This document shows, piece by piece, positions 50,052 through 59,757 of a DNA stretch of 64,000 bases (position 1 is the stretch's first letter; each line of letters begins with the position of its first letter). The stretch covers positions 257,387-321,386 of the forward strand of contig NZ_JABELE010000002.1 in the NCBI RefSeq assembly GCF_013009345.1, in the 5' to 3' direction. Under the pieces are notes generated by a model. That model was given only the letters and a program-made list of their open reading frames with translations. It had not been told where the DNA came from and ran no database searches. Made by a program: the position numbers and the translations under genes. The stretch comes from Acinetobacter geminorum. GTDB lineage: Bacteria; Pseudomonadota; Gammaproteobacteria; Pseudomonadales; Moraxellaceae.

Positions 50052-51158
50052 TTAAGCAACGTGCTTTTGAACAACAATCGAACCTACTGAATAACCAGCA
50101 CCGAAAGATGAAATCACGCCATATTCGCCATCATCCACTTCGTGGCCTGTACGGTGTAAAGCAATAATCACACCTGCTGAAGAGGTATTCGCAAACTCAT
50201 CTAGAATAATTGGTGCACGGCTTAAATCTGCCTCTTTACCAGCCACATATTTCAAGATTAGTTCATTCATATTGGCATTGGCTTGGTGTAACCAGAAACG
50301 CTTAATATCATTTGCAGTTAACTGCATTTTTTCTAACTGTGCATTAATGATTTTTGCCACCAATGGACAAACATCTTTAAATACCTTGCGGCCATCTTGA
50401 CGGAATAACTTGTCATCAACGACCGCATCTTCGCTACGGTTTAAGAAACCAAAGTTATTGCGAATGTTGTTTGAAAATTGAGTAAATAAATGAATATCTA
50501 AAATTTCAAAACCAGTTTTAGTAGTGGTTTCTTCAATAATAGAAGCCGTTGCAACATCACCAAAAATGAAGTGGCAATCACGGTTACGGTAATCCAGATG
50601 ACCCGATGTAATCTCGACATTTACCAATAAAACACGGCGAGCACCCGAGCGAATTGCATCTGCCGCTTGTTTCAAACCAAAAGTAGCAGCTGAACATGCA
50701 ACGTTCATGTCGTAGGCATAACCTTGAATGCCAAGTGCCGATTGAATTTCAATCGCTACAGCTGGATAAGCACGCTGCATGTTTGAACATGCCAAAATCA
50801 CAACATCGATATCTTCAGCAGTTACGCCTGCATTTTCCATTGCTTGTTTCGCAGCAATCACACCCCACTCTGCTTGAAGTGAAAGTTCATCATTTGAACG
50901 TTCAGACAAACGAGGACGTAAACGTGTTGGATCAAGGATACCTGATTTCTCAATCACGTAACGGCGCTTAATACCAGACGCTTTTTCAATAAATTCAGCA
51001 CTAGAACCACGTAACTCTTCTAGCTCACCTGCTGCAATTTTCTCTGCATTCTCTTGGTTATATTGTTCCACATAAGCATTTAAACTGTCGGCCAGTTCTT
51101 CATTAGAAATGATTTCTGTTGGGTGAAATAACCCAGTACCTGTGATACGAATGCCCAT
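50052..51158 (-). CDS. Beta-ketoacyl-ACP synthase III family protein (FabH-like)
   Basis: A 368-residue thiolase-fold enzyme that starts acyl chains from CoA primers. The catalytic triad is Cys155 (NVACSAATFG), His in WLHQANANMN and Asn in FANTSSAGV. It is about 50 residues longer than E. coli FabH, with an insertion after residue 25 (VEQYNQENAEKIAAGELEEL). This longer type is widespread in Acinetobacter and Pseudomonas; whether it is the main FabH or a salvage enzyme is not clear. Monocistronic, minus strand, behind hrpA. Confidence 0.87.
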   Translation of the reverse strand: MGIRITGTGLFHPTEIISNEELADSLNAYVEQYNQENAEKIAAGELEELRGSSAEFIEKASGIKRRYVIEKSGILDPTRLRPRLSERSNDELSLQAEWGVIAAKQAMENAGVTAEDIDVVILACSNMQRAYPAVAIEIQSALGIQGYAYDMNVACSAATFGLKQAADAIRSGARRVLLVNVEITSGHLDYRNRDCHFIFGDVATASIIEETTTKTGFEILDIHLFTQFSNNIRNNFGFLNRSEDAVVDDKLFRQDGRKVFKDVCPLVAKIINAQLEKMQLTANDIKRFWLHQANANMNELILKYVAGKEADLSRAPIILDEFANTSSAGVIIALHRTGHEVDDGEYGVISSFGAGYSVGSIVVQKHVA

Positions 51159-51253
51159 GTAAAACTCCTAAAAAAATGAATAGGGTCTGTTAATCTTTCA
51201 TTTATAAATTGCGTTGTAGGCTAAACAACAGCATAAACAGACCCCGATCTATC

Positions 51254-54200
51254 TTAACTGATTCCCAAACGATCCCATAACTTTTGCAGTCGAGTTGGCG
51301 AAATAGGCATCTTGGTTTTCATCGGCTGAGAAAATAAAGAAATGCGAAATTCTTCCAACATCAAATACAATTCTTTGATTTTTGGATCGTTTTTGAATTT
51401 AAACACCTTGTCCATCCATGGATCGACATCGTCAATTGCAGCATGATCTCGCTGTAGATTATTTGGCAATCGATCTAAACGCAATAGCAGTGCTTTTAAA
51501 TAACGCGGGTATTCCTGCCAAAGATCGACTGGTTGACAGTAAACAAAATTACTCAGTGACATGAGATCTAACTGGTCTTCAATATCATCAATACTGCGTC
51601 CAAACACGCCTGAATCAAGTACTAAAAGCTGACGACGGATTTGCTGCCACTGAATATAAATATCACTTAATTGCTCAAGTGCTTGCTGACCATAACTCAA
51701 AAATTGCTTTTTGACCTGATCTAGCAGCTTATTAAATTCATCAGCGTTAATTGGCAAAGTCGTAATTGCCATCTGCAACGTTGCATAGACCAACATCTGC
51801 TCAAGCTTAGCTTTATCGCCCAAAGGTGAATAAGCCAACGCGAGCGGTTTTGAAATCTGCTTTTTCAACTGACGAACTAAATCACCAAGTTGCATATGGA
51901 CTAGACGAATAATTCCTTCACGATGCTGTTTAATCGCCTCAGCTTGATCGTTAAACGTTTGAATAACAATGCCTGACTCATCTTTAGCTTCGAGGTCAGC
52001 AAAAGCCTTGGTCGGAACTAAAGCCTGATATTGTTTAACTACAACGCCCGTGACTTTATGAGAGGCCTCAAAAGTAAAGTTTTCAGGAAAGTTTTTAAAC
52101 TCACCTTTTTGCTGTTTAACTGGACGATGTGTTTCTACGCGGCAACGTGCTTTTAACTCAGGTAAATCACGCCCTTTCGCAATCAGCTTACCTTTTTCAT
52201 CAATCACTTTAATGAAAGGTACCAAATATGGATCAATACGTTCAAACGAGAAATCTTTTTCAGTAATTTGCTCACCACGCAAGGCAAAAGCTAAATAACT
52301 AAAAATATGTTCACGTAAATGTACCGCATCAACCCCTTGCATGAGCTTACGAGCTGTATCAGGAATTGGCACCACATTACGACGCTTGTCTTTAGGTAAA
52401 GCTTTGAGTAAAGCCTCAATTAAATCTTGTCGCCAACCCGGAATTCCCCATGACCATATATTTTCATCAACTTGAGGCAGCGCCTGTACAGGAATTTGAA
52501 CAGTGGCACCATCTTCGTCGTGGCTCGGGTCAAAATGATATGTCGTTGCTAAACGTAGCTGACCATTGTGCAAATGATCTGGAAATTGCTGAGTTGTTGG
52601 TCGGTCATTGAGCCAGAGCGCATCATCGTCAATAAATAAATAACGAGGATTATTTGCTTCTACTGTCGCACGCCAGTCTTCAAAGCTACGACGGCTCGCA
52701 ATTTCTTCAGGAATCTTAGATGCATAAAACTGATAAATTGTTTCTTCATCCACCACCAAATCACGACGACGCAATTTATCTTCAACTCGCTCTACTTCTT
52801 CAAGTTTAAGTAAGTTGTGTTTTAAAAATGGTGGAACTGTACCCAAGTTACCCGTAGTTAATGCATCGCGTAAGAAAATCTCATGAGCAGCAGGTTGGTC
52901 AACTTTCTCAAAATTAATTAACCGTTTTGGCTCAATAATTAAACCAAATAAAGAAATTTGCGCATACGCATTGACGATTCCCGCTTTCTTAGACCAATGT
53001 GGCTCGAAATAGTGATATTTCAATAAGTCACGTGCAGCAAGCAAAATCCATTCAGGGTCAATTTTGGCTAAAGTACGTAAGTACACTTGAGAAGTTTCGA
53101 CCATCTCAAAAGCCATCACCCAAGAGGTATTGGTTTTATGCAAAGTACTCGCAGGGAAAACTTTAGCCTTTTGCTGACGCACTGCCATAAAGGTATTTCG
53201 TTCATCAGTTTTATTGGCAATGAAGGATAATAAACCTGTTAGCAACGCACGGTGCAAGTTTTCATAATTCGCAGATTTTTCATTAAAGCTCAGTTTTAAA
53301 CCTTCGGCTAACTCAACCAATTGCTGATGTGTCTGTTTCCATTCACGCAAACGCAACCAGCTTAAGAAATGCTGCTTGGCAAATTGACGGCGTTTATTTT
53401 CAGACATGCCTGCTTCGCCTTTAGGATTTAAAGTCTCCCAAAGTTTTAAATAAAACAGAAAATCTGAATCCGCTTCTTTGAATAATGCATGCTTTTGGTC
53501 AGCTTGCATTTGTTTATCAGCTGGGCGCTCACGCGGGTCCTGAACAGCTAAAGCACTTACTACAATTAAGATTTCTTTGAGTACGCCAAAATGAGCACCG
53601 CCCACGATCATACGCGCGAGTCGCGGGTCAATTGGCATACGTGCCATCATTTGCCCAACTTTGGTCAGCTCATTTTTCTTCTCGTTAAGTGCGCCTAACT
53701 CAATCAGCAACTTACGCCCATCATTAACTAGGCGGAAATCTGGCGGCTCAATAAAATCGAAGTTTTCTAACTCACCTAACCCTAAGCTCTGCATTTGCAA
53801 AATAACAGATGCTAAGTTGGTTCGTTTAATTTCAGGTTCGGTAAATTCAGGACGACTTAAAAAGTCTTCTTCGCTATATAAACGGATACACACACCCGGA
53901 GCAATACGACCACAACGCCCTTTACGCTGATTGGCCGCAGCCTGAGAAATTGCTTCAATTGGTAAGCGTTGTACACGAGAACGGTAGTTATAACGCGATA
54001 TACGAGCAAAACCGCTATCAATTACATAGCGAATATTTGGAACCGTAAGTGCAGTTTCGGCCACGTTCGTCGCAATAATAATACGACGACCTTTACCACC
54101 CGGACTAAAAATCTTTTGTTGTTCAGAAACAGCTAAACGCGCATACAACGGTAAAATTTCGGTATGTCTAGGCCCATACTTTTGTAAGGTTTCCTGCAAC

Positions 54201-55138
54201 TCACGAATTTCTTGTTCTGTGCTTGAGAAAATTAAAATATCGGCATGTTCTGGATGACCTTTTGCTTCTGCGTCAGCAAAGCATTCTTCTACGGCCTGTA
54301 CAACTGCACGAGGAAGGTTTTCTTCAAAATCATCAAACTCATCGTCATCACTGCCACCAATATTCATTTCTGAAATTGGGCGATAAAGTACTTCGACAGG
54401 ATAACTACGCCCTTCTACTTCAAAAATAGGTGCGTCATTAAAGTAATTACTAAAGCGATTTACATCTAAAGTTGCCGAAGTCACGATAACTTTTAGATCT
54501 GGACGTTTTGGCAGTAACTGCTTTAAATAGCCCATAATAAAATCGATATTGAGTGAGCGTTCATGTGCTTCATCAATAATGATCGTGTCATATTTAGACA
54601 AATAACGGTCATTACCTAACTCGGCAAGCAAAATACCATCGGTCATTAACCTTACGATAGAGTCCTGCGAACCTTGTTCATTAAAACGGATTTTGAAACC
54701 AATCGATTCGCCAAGCTTTTCGCCGACTTCTTCTGCAATACGCTGAGAAACACTACGTGCAGCTAAACGACGTGGCTGGGTATGACCAATCATTCCCGTT
54801 AAACCACGGCCCGCTAGCATTGCAATCTGAGGAAGCTGGGTGGTTTTACCTGAACCCGTCTCACCTGCCACAATAATCACCTGATACTTTTGAATCGCAT
54901 CAATTAAACGGTCTGCATATTGGGAAACAGGTAAATCCTGATTCAGTTTGATTTTAGGGAGACGTTCAAATCGCTGCCTTACTTTGGCATTAGATTGTTC
55001 AAATAATTTTTCAATCTCTGCTGTATTGGCTTTTTTATCTTTACGCAAACGATTTAAACGGTAACGATCTCTTGCCATCACCCACTGATCAATATTTAAA
55101 TCATTCTGCACAGACAAATTTTCCTGAAAATACAACAA
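51254..55138 (-). CDS. hrpA: ATP-dependent RNA helicase HrpA
   Basis: A 1294-residue DEAH-box helicase. Walker A GETGSGKTTQLP, DEAH (IIIDEAHERS), SAT (TSATLD) and motif VI region QRKGRCGRIAPG, then HA2 and the C-terminal DUF3418 region. Acts on RNA and has been linked to ribosome rescue in E. coli (established for HrpA). The start is TTG (AGAGGA upstream), 20 codons before the first internal ATG (MARDRYRLN); the upstream residues align with E. coli HrpA N-terminus. Confidence 0.93.
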   Translation of the reverse strand: MLYFQENLSVQNDLNIDQWVMARDRYRLNRLRKDKKANTAEIEKLFEQSNAKVRQRFERLPKIKLNQDLPVSQYADRLIDAIQKYQVIIVAGETGSGKTTQLPQIAMLAGRGLTGMIGHTQPRRLAARSVSQRIAEEVGEKLGESIGFKIRFNEQGSQDSIVRLMTDGILLAELGNDRYLSKYDTIIIDEAHERSLNIDFIMGYLKQLLPKRPDLKVIVTSATLDVNRFSNYFNDAPIFEVEGRSYPVEVLYRPISEMNIGGSDDDEFDDFEENLPRAVVQAVEECFADAEAKGHPEHADILIFSSTEQEIRELQETLQKYGPRHTEILPLYARLAVSEQQKIFSPGGKGRRIIIATNVAETALTVPNIRYVIDSGFARISRYNYRSRVQRLPIEAISQAAANQRKGRCGRIAPGVCIRLYSEEDFLSRPEFTEPEIKRTNLASVILQMQSLGLGELENFDFIEPPDFRLVNDGRKLLIELGALNEKKNELTKVGQMMARMPIDPRLARMIVGGAHFGVLKEILIVVSALAVQDPRERPADKQMQADQKHALFKEADSDFLFYLKLWETLNPKGEAGMSENKRRQFAKQHFLSWLRLREWKQTHQQLVELAEGLKLSFNEKSANYENLHRALLTGLLSFIANKTDERNTFMAVRQQKAKVFPASTLHKTNTSWVMAFEMVETSQVYLRTLAKIDPEWILLAARDLLKYHYFEPHWSKKAGIVNAYAQISLFGLIIEPKRLINFEKVDQPAAHEIFLRDALTTGNLGTVPPFLKHNLLKLEEVERVEDKLRRRDLVVDEETIYQFYASKIPEEIASRRSFEDWRATVEANNPRYLFIDDDALWLNDRPTTQQFPDHLHNGQLRLATTYHFDPSHDEDGATVQIPVQALPQVDENIWSWGIPGWRQDLIEALLKALPKDKRRNVVPIPDTARKLMQGVDAVHLREHIFSYLAFALRGEQITEKDFSFERIDPYLVPFIKVIDEKGKLIAKGRDLPELKARCRVETHRPVKQQKGEFKNFPENFTFEASHKVTGVVVKQYQALVPTKAFADLEAKDESGIVIQTFNDQAEAIKQHREGIIRLVHMQLGDLVRQLKKQISKPLALAYSPLGDKAKLEQMLVYATLQMAITTLPINADEFNKLLDQVKKQFLSYGQQALEQLSDIYIQWQQIRRQLLVLDSGVFGRSIDDIEDQLDLMSLSNFVYCQPVDLWQEYPRYLKALLLRLDRLPNNLQRDHAAIDDVDPWMDKVFKFKNDPKIKELYLMLEEFRISLFSQPMKTKMPISPTRLQKLWDRLGIS

Positions 55139-55463
55139 TCCTCTATTTTACGCTCTAATGACCATAAGGTAAAACAGTTGGTTTTTTATATATTTTTAAT
55201 TTTTTAAAATTTTGCCCTTGAATTTTGATTCACTAGACTTCATGTTGTTAGGCAAGTTTCTTTTACGATAACTGTCATTTGATTTACATGTTTTTGCAGT
55301 CAAATCGAATACAGTGTGTGGGGACTTAAAAATCGTAAATTTATCACTTATTCGATTTTCCGATTTTAGTCATGTAAAAATACTATTTCCCCAATAAAGA
55401 ATTTTTATTTATTCTACATCTCGTAAACAAGTTTAAATATAAACCTCAATCATGGAGACAATG
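55139..55463 (+). promoter_or_regulatory. Upstream region of ahpC
   Basis: A 325-base gap between hrpA and ahpC. AT-rich with no coding frame. It must hold the ahpC promoter; an OxyR site is likely from the family, but I could not fix one by eye. Confidence 0.4.
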
Positions 55464-56027
55464 ATGAGCTTGATTAATACTGAAGTTAAACCATTCCAAG
55501 CAACTGCTTACCACAACGGCCAATTTGTTGAAGTTAACGAAACTAACCTTAAAGGTAAATGGTCTGTTGTATTCTTCTATCCAGCTGACTTCACTTTCGT
55601 TTGTCCAACTGAACTTGGTGACTTAGCTGACAACTACGCTGAATTCCAAAAACTTGGTGTTGAAATTTATGCTGTATCTACTGATACACACTTCACTCAC
55701 AAAGCTTGGCACGACACTTCTGAAGAAATCAAAAAAATCCAATACCCATTAGTTGGTGACCCAACTTGGACTCTTTCTAAAAACTTCGACGTTCTTATCG
55801 AATCTGAAGGTTTAGCTGACCGTGGTACTTTCGTTATCGATCCAGAAGGTAAAATCCAAATCGTTGAACTCAACGCTGGTGGTATCGGCCGTGACGCATC
55901 TGAACTTCTTCGTAAAGTAAAAGCTGCTCAATATGTACACGCTCACCCAGGTGAAGTTTGCCCAGCTAAATGGAAAGAAGGCGAAGCAACTCTTGCTCCA
56001 TCTATCGACCTAGTTGGTAAGATCTAA
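55464..56027 (+). CDS. ahpC: Alkyl hydroperoxide reductase subunit C (peroxiredoxin)
   Basis: A 187-residue typical 2-Cys peroxiredoxin. Peroxidatic Cys47 in FTFVCPTELGD, resolving Cys166 in HPGEVCPAKW; same length as E. coli AhpC. GGAG is 6 bases before this ATG, preferred over the ATG just before. Strong codon bias (CTT, GGT, AAC) suggests high expression. Reduced by AhpF, encoded 1.6 kb away. Confidence 0.97.
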   Translation: MSLINTEVKPFQATAYHNGQFVEVNETNLKGKWSVVFFYPADFTFVCPTELGDLADNYAEFQKLGVEIYAVSTDTHFTHKAWHDTSEEIKKIQYPLVGDPTWTLSKNFDVLIESEGLADRGTFVIDPEGKIQIVELNAGGIGRDASELLRKVKAAQYVHAHPGEVCPAKWKEGEATLAPSIDLVGKI

Positions 56028-56049
56028 TCTCTTATTAGATTTTAAAAAC

Positions 56050-56084
56050 TCAAAGAACCATCCTTCATCGGATGGTTCTTTTGT
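56050..56084 (+). terminator. Terminator after ahpC
   Basis: AAAGAACCATCC-TTCATC-GGATGGTTCTTTTG with a T-rich tail. Confidence 0.85.
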
Positions 56085-56221
56085 TTTGAATAAGCACATC
56101 ACATTTTCTACTGATACTTTTACAATTATGCCCTTCCCCATTACATGAAGTTTGAGTAATGTCGAATAAATAACCGATGTTTTTTGAGCTTAAGTAATAT
56201 GAAATAAAAGGGGAAAAATTT

Positions 56222-56437
56222 ATGGCGAATACTGTGGCAGTCACTTCATGGAAATACAATGCGACTTCACGTCATCTAAAAATATTTTATAGCGATGGTT
56301 CGGGCGAACTTTATCATCCTGTACCAGAATTTATTTATGACAACTTATTACGATCAACAGACAAAGCTGCTTTTGTACATAAATATTTAGAATTCGACTT
56401 ACACTTTACTCGCCTATCTTTAGTGAATGCTTCATAA
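56222..56437 (+). CDS. KTSC-domain protein
   Basis: A 71-residue protein (VTSWKYNATSRHLKIFYSDG, LYHPVPEFIYDNLLRSTDKA) matching the KTSC family, where a Lys-Thr-Ser-Cys-like C-terminal motif is typical; some members fuse to lysyl-tRNA synthetase. AAGGGG precedes the ATG. Monocistronic with its own terminator. Confidence 0.75.
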   Translation: MANTVAVTSWKYNATSRHLKIFYSDGSGELYHPVPEFIYDNLLRSTDKAAFVHKYLEFDLHFTRLSLVNAS

Positions 56438-56449
56438 CATAATGAAATA

Positions 56450-56474
56450 AGGCCTGCGTTGAACAGGCCTTTAT
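56450..56474 (+). terminator. Terminator after the KTSC gene
   Basis: AAGGCCTGCGTTGAACAGGC followed by CTTT. Confidence 0.75.
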
Positions 56475-56502
56475 GAATGAATAAATCATATTTTCAAATG
56501 GC

Positions 56503-57090
56503 TTATCTTGCCACCACAATACATAGACCAGCGCCTACGGGCAAAATACTGCTCATAAAATTTTCATCTTTTTTAATTAAAGCTAAGAATGAACTGACTT
56601 CAGCCGCATGTGAAATAACCTTATCAATAATGAGTACGCCACCTTTTGGCTTCATCAGCCGTTTTAAATCTAGCCAATAATTCTCATAAGCAGGACGCTC
56701 AGCATCTAACAAAATAAAATCGAAAGTTTCCTGAGCTTCTTTTAAATAATCGGCTGCATCTCCTACCCAGAAATCAACCAATTCATCTAATGTCAGTTCA
56801 GTCACATGGCGTTTCGCTTCATTACTACGATTGGCATCAATTTCAAGCGTGGTTACTTTTCCGTGAGTGGCTTGAGCAGCCTCAGCAAGCCATAAAGTAG
56901 AATAACCTGTTGAGGTCCCGATTTCTAAAATTGATTTGGTTTGCTGCATCCGAATAAATTGCGATAGTAATTTTGCAGACTCCGCCTCAATATTACGATA
57001 CCGCAGCAAACGATCTGTTTGCTGAGCATCGTGTCGTTTAAAGGAGTCATATAAATCGGCAACTCTTTGTAAGAAAAAAGTATTTGGCAT
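56503..57090 (-). CDS. SAM-dependent O-methyltransferase (family 3)
   Basis: A 195-residue catechol-O-methyltransferase-like enzyme: SILEIGTSTGYSTLWLAEAA, VTTLEIDANRS and FDFILLDAERPAYENYWLDL, the metal-type O-methyltransferase pattern. AAAGGGTGA precedes the ATG. Followed downstream by the convergent KTSC gene. Substrate unknown. Confidence 0.87.
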   Translation of the reverse strand: MPNTFFLQRVADLYDSFKRHDAQQTDRLLRYRNIEAESAKLLSQFIRMQQTKSILEIGTSTGYSTLWLAEAAQATHGKVTTLEIDANRSNEAKRHVTELTLDELVDFWVGDAADYLKEAQETFDFILLDAERPAYENYWLDLKRLMKPKGGVLIIDKVISHAAEVSSFLALIKKDENFMSSILPVGAGLCIVVAR

Positions 57091-57135
57091 ATATTCACCC
57101 TTTAAAATCGTTATTTTATATAAAAGTCGTTTGAA

Positions 57136-57354
57136 TTAAGTGCTTTGAATTAACTTGAAACGCGGCACGATACTTCCATCAGCCATTTGAACCGTTTCAG
57201 TAAACATATCTAGCGGACGTACCCAAGTTGAATAGTCACCATAAAGACACTGATAAACGACTAACTCTTCTTCAGTCTCACTGTGTTTTGCCACAGAAAA
57301 AACTTGATAGAGATTACCTTTATAATGCTGATAAATGCCGCGTTGCAATGACAT
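57136..57354 (-). CDS. DUF1653 protein
   Basis: A 72-residue protein: GIYQHYKGNLYQVFSVAKHS, VVYQCLYGDYSTWVRPLDMF, exactly the DUF1653 pattern. AAAGGT precedes the ATG. Followed 45 bases later by the O-methyltransferase on the same strand; probably one transcript. Function unknown. Confidence 0.85.
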   Translation of the reverse strand: MSLQRGIYQHYKGNLYQVFSVAKHSETEEELVVYQCLYGDYSTWVRPLDMFTETVQMADGSIVPRFKLIQST

Positions 57355-57611
57355 GAAAGTACCTTTTAATGTTATGACATAAAATCTTTACAGCCATATA
57401 ACATATATAAATTTTTAAATACTTTCATTTTAAAACACCACAAAACATAAAAAAGAATATTTTAGAGATAAATTATTGATCTTAATTATTAATAGCCCCA
57501 ATAATTCAAAAAACCGATCAAATATATAAAAACATACTGTTTTACCTATTTTATGTTTTCACGTACTATGCATCTATTGAAAGAATTTGGATGCATTGGA
57601 GTAAAAAACAG

Positions 57612-59177
57612 ATGTTAGATCAAAACATTAAAACTCAATTAAAAGCTTACTTAGAACGTCTAGAAAGTCCAATCGAATTAGTTGCTGCTTTAGATGAATC
57701 AGATAAAGCTGCTCAAATTAAAGAACTAGTGAGTGAAATCGCTGAGCTTTCTGACAAAGTGACTGCCCGTTTTGACGGTAACAATACACGTCGTCCAAGC
57801 TTTGGTGTCGCTAAAGCAGGTGAACAACCCCGTGTGTTCTTTGCTGGCTTACCAATGGGCCATGAGTTTACATCTTTGATCTTGGCACTGTTACAAGTGT
57901 CTGGCTATGCACCTAAAGTGTCAAATGAAGTGCTCAACCAGATTAAAGGTTTAAACCTCAAAGCCAACTTTGATGTGTTTGTATCACTCAGCTGTCATAA
58001 CTGTCCGGATGTGGTACAGGCGCTTAACCTGATCGCGATTTATAACCCGAACACTACAGCAACCATGATTGACGGTTCATTCTTCCAAGACGAAGTCGAA
58101 CAACGCAAAATCATGGCAGTACCGATGGTATTCCAAGACAATGAACACATTGGTCAAGGTCGTATGACCCTTGAAGAGATTGTGGCAAAACTTGATACCA
58201 ACTCAGCTGAAAAAGATGCAGCAGTACTCAATGCCAAAGATGCGTTTGATGTATTGGTGATTGGTGGTGGTCCTGCGGGTGCAACAGCTGCAATCTATGC
58301 TGCACGTAAAGGCATTAACACAGGTATCGTGGCTGAACGCTTTGGTGGTCAGGTCATGGATACCATGGACATTGAAAACTTCACTTCTGTGCAAAAAACT
58401 CAAGGTCCTAAGTTTGCTGCTGAAATGGAAGCGCATGTTCGTGAATACGATGTTGATATCATGAATTTGCAACGTGTCAGCAAAATCGTTGGTGCAGATC
58501 AAACTGCAAATGGCTTGGTTGAAGTTGAACTTGAAAACGGTGCAAAGCTTGAATCGAAAACAGTGATCCTTTCAACAGGTGCACGTTGGAGAGAGATGAA
58601 TGTACCGGGTGAGCAAGAATACCGTACCCGTGGTGTCGCGTACTGCCCACACTGTGATGGTCCGTTGTTCAAAGGTAAACGTGTTGCTGTGATTGGTGGC
58701 GGTAACTCAGGCGTAGAAGCTGCAATTGATCTTGCAGGGATTGTTGAGCATGTAACTCTGGTTGAGTTCGACACTAAACTTCGTGCAGACCAAGTGTTGC
58801 AAAACAAATTGCATAGCTTGCCAAACACAACGGTGATTATGAATGCCTTAAGTACCGAAGTGTTAGGCGACGGATCACAAGTGACTGGCCTTAAATATAA
58901 AGACCGTGCCACTGATGAAGAGCATGTGGTCGAGCTTGCTGGGATCTTTGTGCAGATTGGTTTATTACCAAACACTGACTTCTTGAAAGACAGTGAAGTT
59001 GAATTAACCAACCGTGGCGAGATCATTGTGAATGACCGCAACGAAACCAATGTGCAAGGTGTATTTGCTGCGGGTGACTGTACCACTGTACCTTACAAGC
59101 AAATCATTATTGCTACAGGTGAAGGCGCTAAAGCATCACTCTCTGCGTTTGATTACATCATCCGTTCTGGGCAGTAA
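57612..59177 (+). CDS. ahpF: Alkyl hydroperoxide reductase subunit F
   Basis: A 521-residue flavoprotein. N-terminal double thioredoxin fold with the CxxC in LSCHNCPDVVQ, then FAD motif VIGGGPAGATAAIYAARKG and the second redox CxxC in AYCPHCDGPL. Same length as E. coli AhpF. Passes electrons from NADH to AhpC. Start at MLDQNIKTQ (TGGAG upstream); an ATG seven codons earlier is open. Split from ahpC by four small genes. Confidence 0.96.
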   Translation: MLDQNIKTQLKAYLERLESPIELVAALDESDKAAQIKELVSEIAELSDKVTARFDGNNTRRPSFGVAKAGEQPRVFFAGLPMGHEFTSLILALLQVSGYAPKVSNEVLNQIKGLNLKANFDVFVSLSCHNCPDVVQALNLIAIYNPNTTATMIDGSFFQDEVEQRKIMAVPMVFQDNEHIGQGRMTLEEIVAKLDTNSAEKDAAVLNAKDAFDVLVIGGGPAGATAAIYAARKGINTGIVAERFGGQVMDTMDIENFTSVQKTQGPKFAAEMEAHVREYDVDIMNLQRVSKIVGADQTANGLVEVELENGAKLESKTVILSTGARWREMNVPGEQEYRTRGVAYCPHCDGPLFKGKRVAVIGGGNSGVEAAIDLAGIVEHVTLVEFDTKLRADQVLQNKLHSLPNTTVIMNALSTEVLGDGSQVTGLKYKDRATDEEHVVELAGIFVQIGLLPNTDFLKDSEVELTNRGEIIVNDRNETNVQGVFAAGDCTTVPYKQIIIATGEGAKASLSAFDYIIRSGQ

Positions 59178-59204
59178 AACCTAGTCAAACCAGTACGATT
59201 TAAC

Positions 59205-59240
59205 CCAAGCCTAGCATTACAAAATGCTAGGCTTTTTTAA
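59205..59240 (+). terminator. Terminator after ahpF
   Basis: AAGCCTAGCATT-ACAA-AATGCTAGGCTT with TTTT tail. Confidence 0.85.
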
Positions 59241-59351
59241 TATTAGAGTTACAACTCTTTAACAATTTTCGATCTTTATTAATCAGTTAGTTTATGTTTA
59301 TATTTTAGACATCCATAATTTTGGATGCCATAAATTAGAAGGAAAAACACA

Positions 59352-59696
59352 ATGAATAAATTACTTGTTGCTTTAGGTCTTGCTGCGACCGTTGCTCTTG
59401 TTGGATGTAATAAAGATAAAGCTCCAGAAACAGGTGCGACAACGGGTGAACACTTAGAAAATGCTGCTCAACAAGCAACTGCAGATATCAAATCTGCTGG
59501 TGACAAAGCTGCAGACGATATTGCTACTGCAACTGATAATGCTGCTGAAAAAATCGATGCTGCAACCGACCATGCTGCTGACGCAACCGCTGATGCTGCT
59601 GCGCAAGCTGAAGCGACTGCACGTAAAGCAACTGCCGATACAGCTCAAGCTGTTGAAAATGCAGCTGCTGATGTGAAAAAAGACGCTCAACACTAA
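59352..59696 (+). CDS. Ala-rich lipoprotein
   Basis: A 114-residue lipoprotein with lipobox ALVGC (Cys19) followed by NKDK. The mature part is Ala/Asp/Lys-rich with recurring 11-residue helical repeats (such as KAADDIATATD, KIDAATDHAAD), suggesting a long periplasmic or outer-membrane-anchored helix. AGAAGGA precedes the ATG. Function unknown. Confidence 0.85.
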   Translation: MNKLLVALGLAATVALVGCNKDKAPETGATTGEHLENAAQQATADIKSAGDKAADDIATATDNAAEKIDAATDHAADATADAAAQAEATARKATADTAQAVENAAADVKKDAQH

Positions 59697-59708
59697 TCGT
59701 CTTTAGTA

Positions 59709-59742
59709 TAAAAAAGCCCCTATTGACTAGGGGCTTTTTTTG
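59709..59742 (+). terminator. Terminator after the Ala-rich lipoprotein gene
   Basis: AAAAAAGCCCCTATTGACTA, then GGGGCTTTTTTT. Strong, likely bidirectional with the convergent GST gene. Confidence 0.88.
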
Positions 59743-59757
59743 GCTTTTAAAAATCTT

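Noticed and set aside
51183..51244. Inverted repeat GGGTCTGTT / AACAGACCC between hrpA and the FabH-like gene.
   Set aside because: The arms are 44 bases apart with no T tail; most likely weak mRNA structure and not a defined element.
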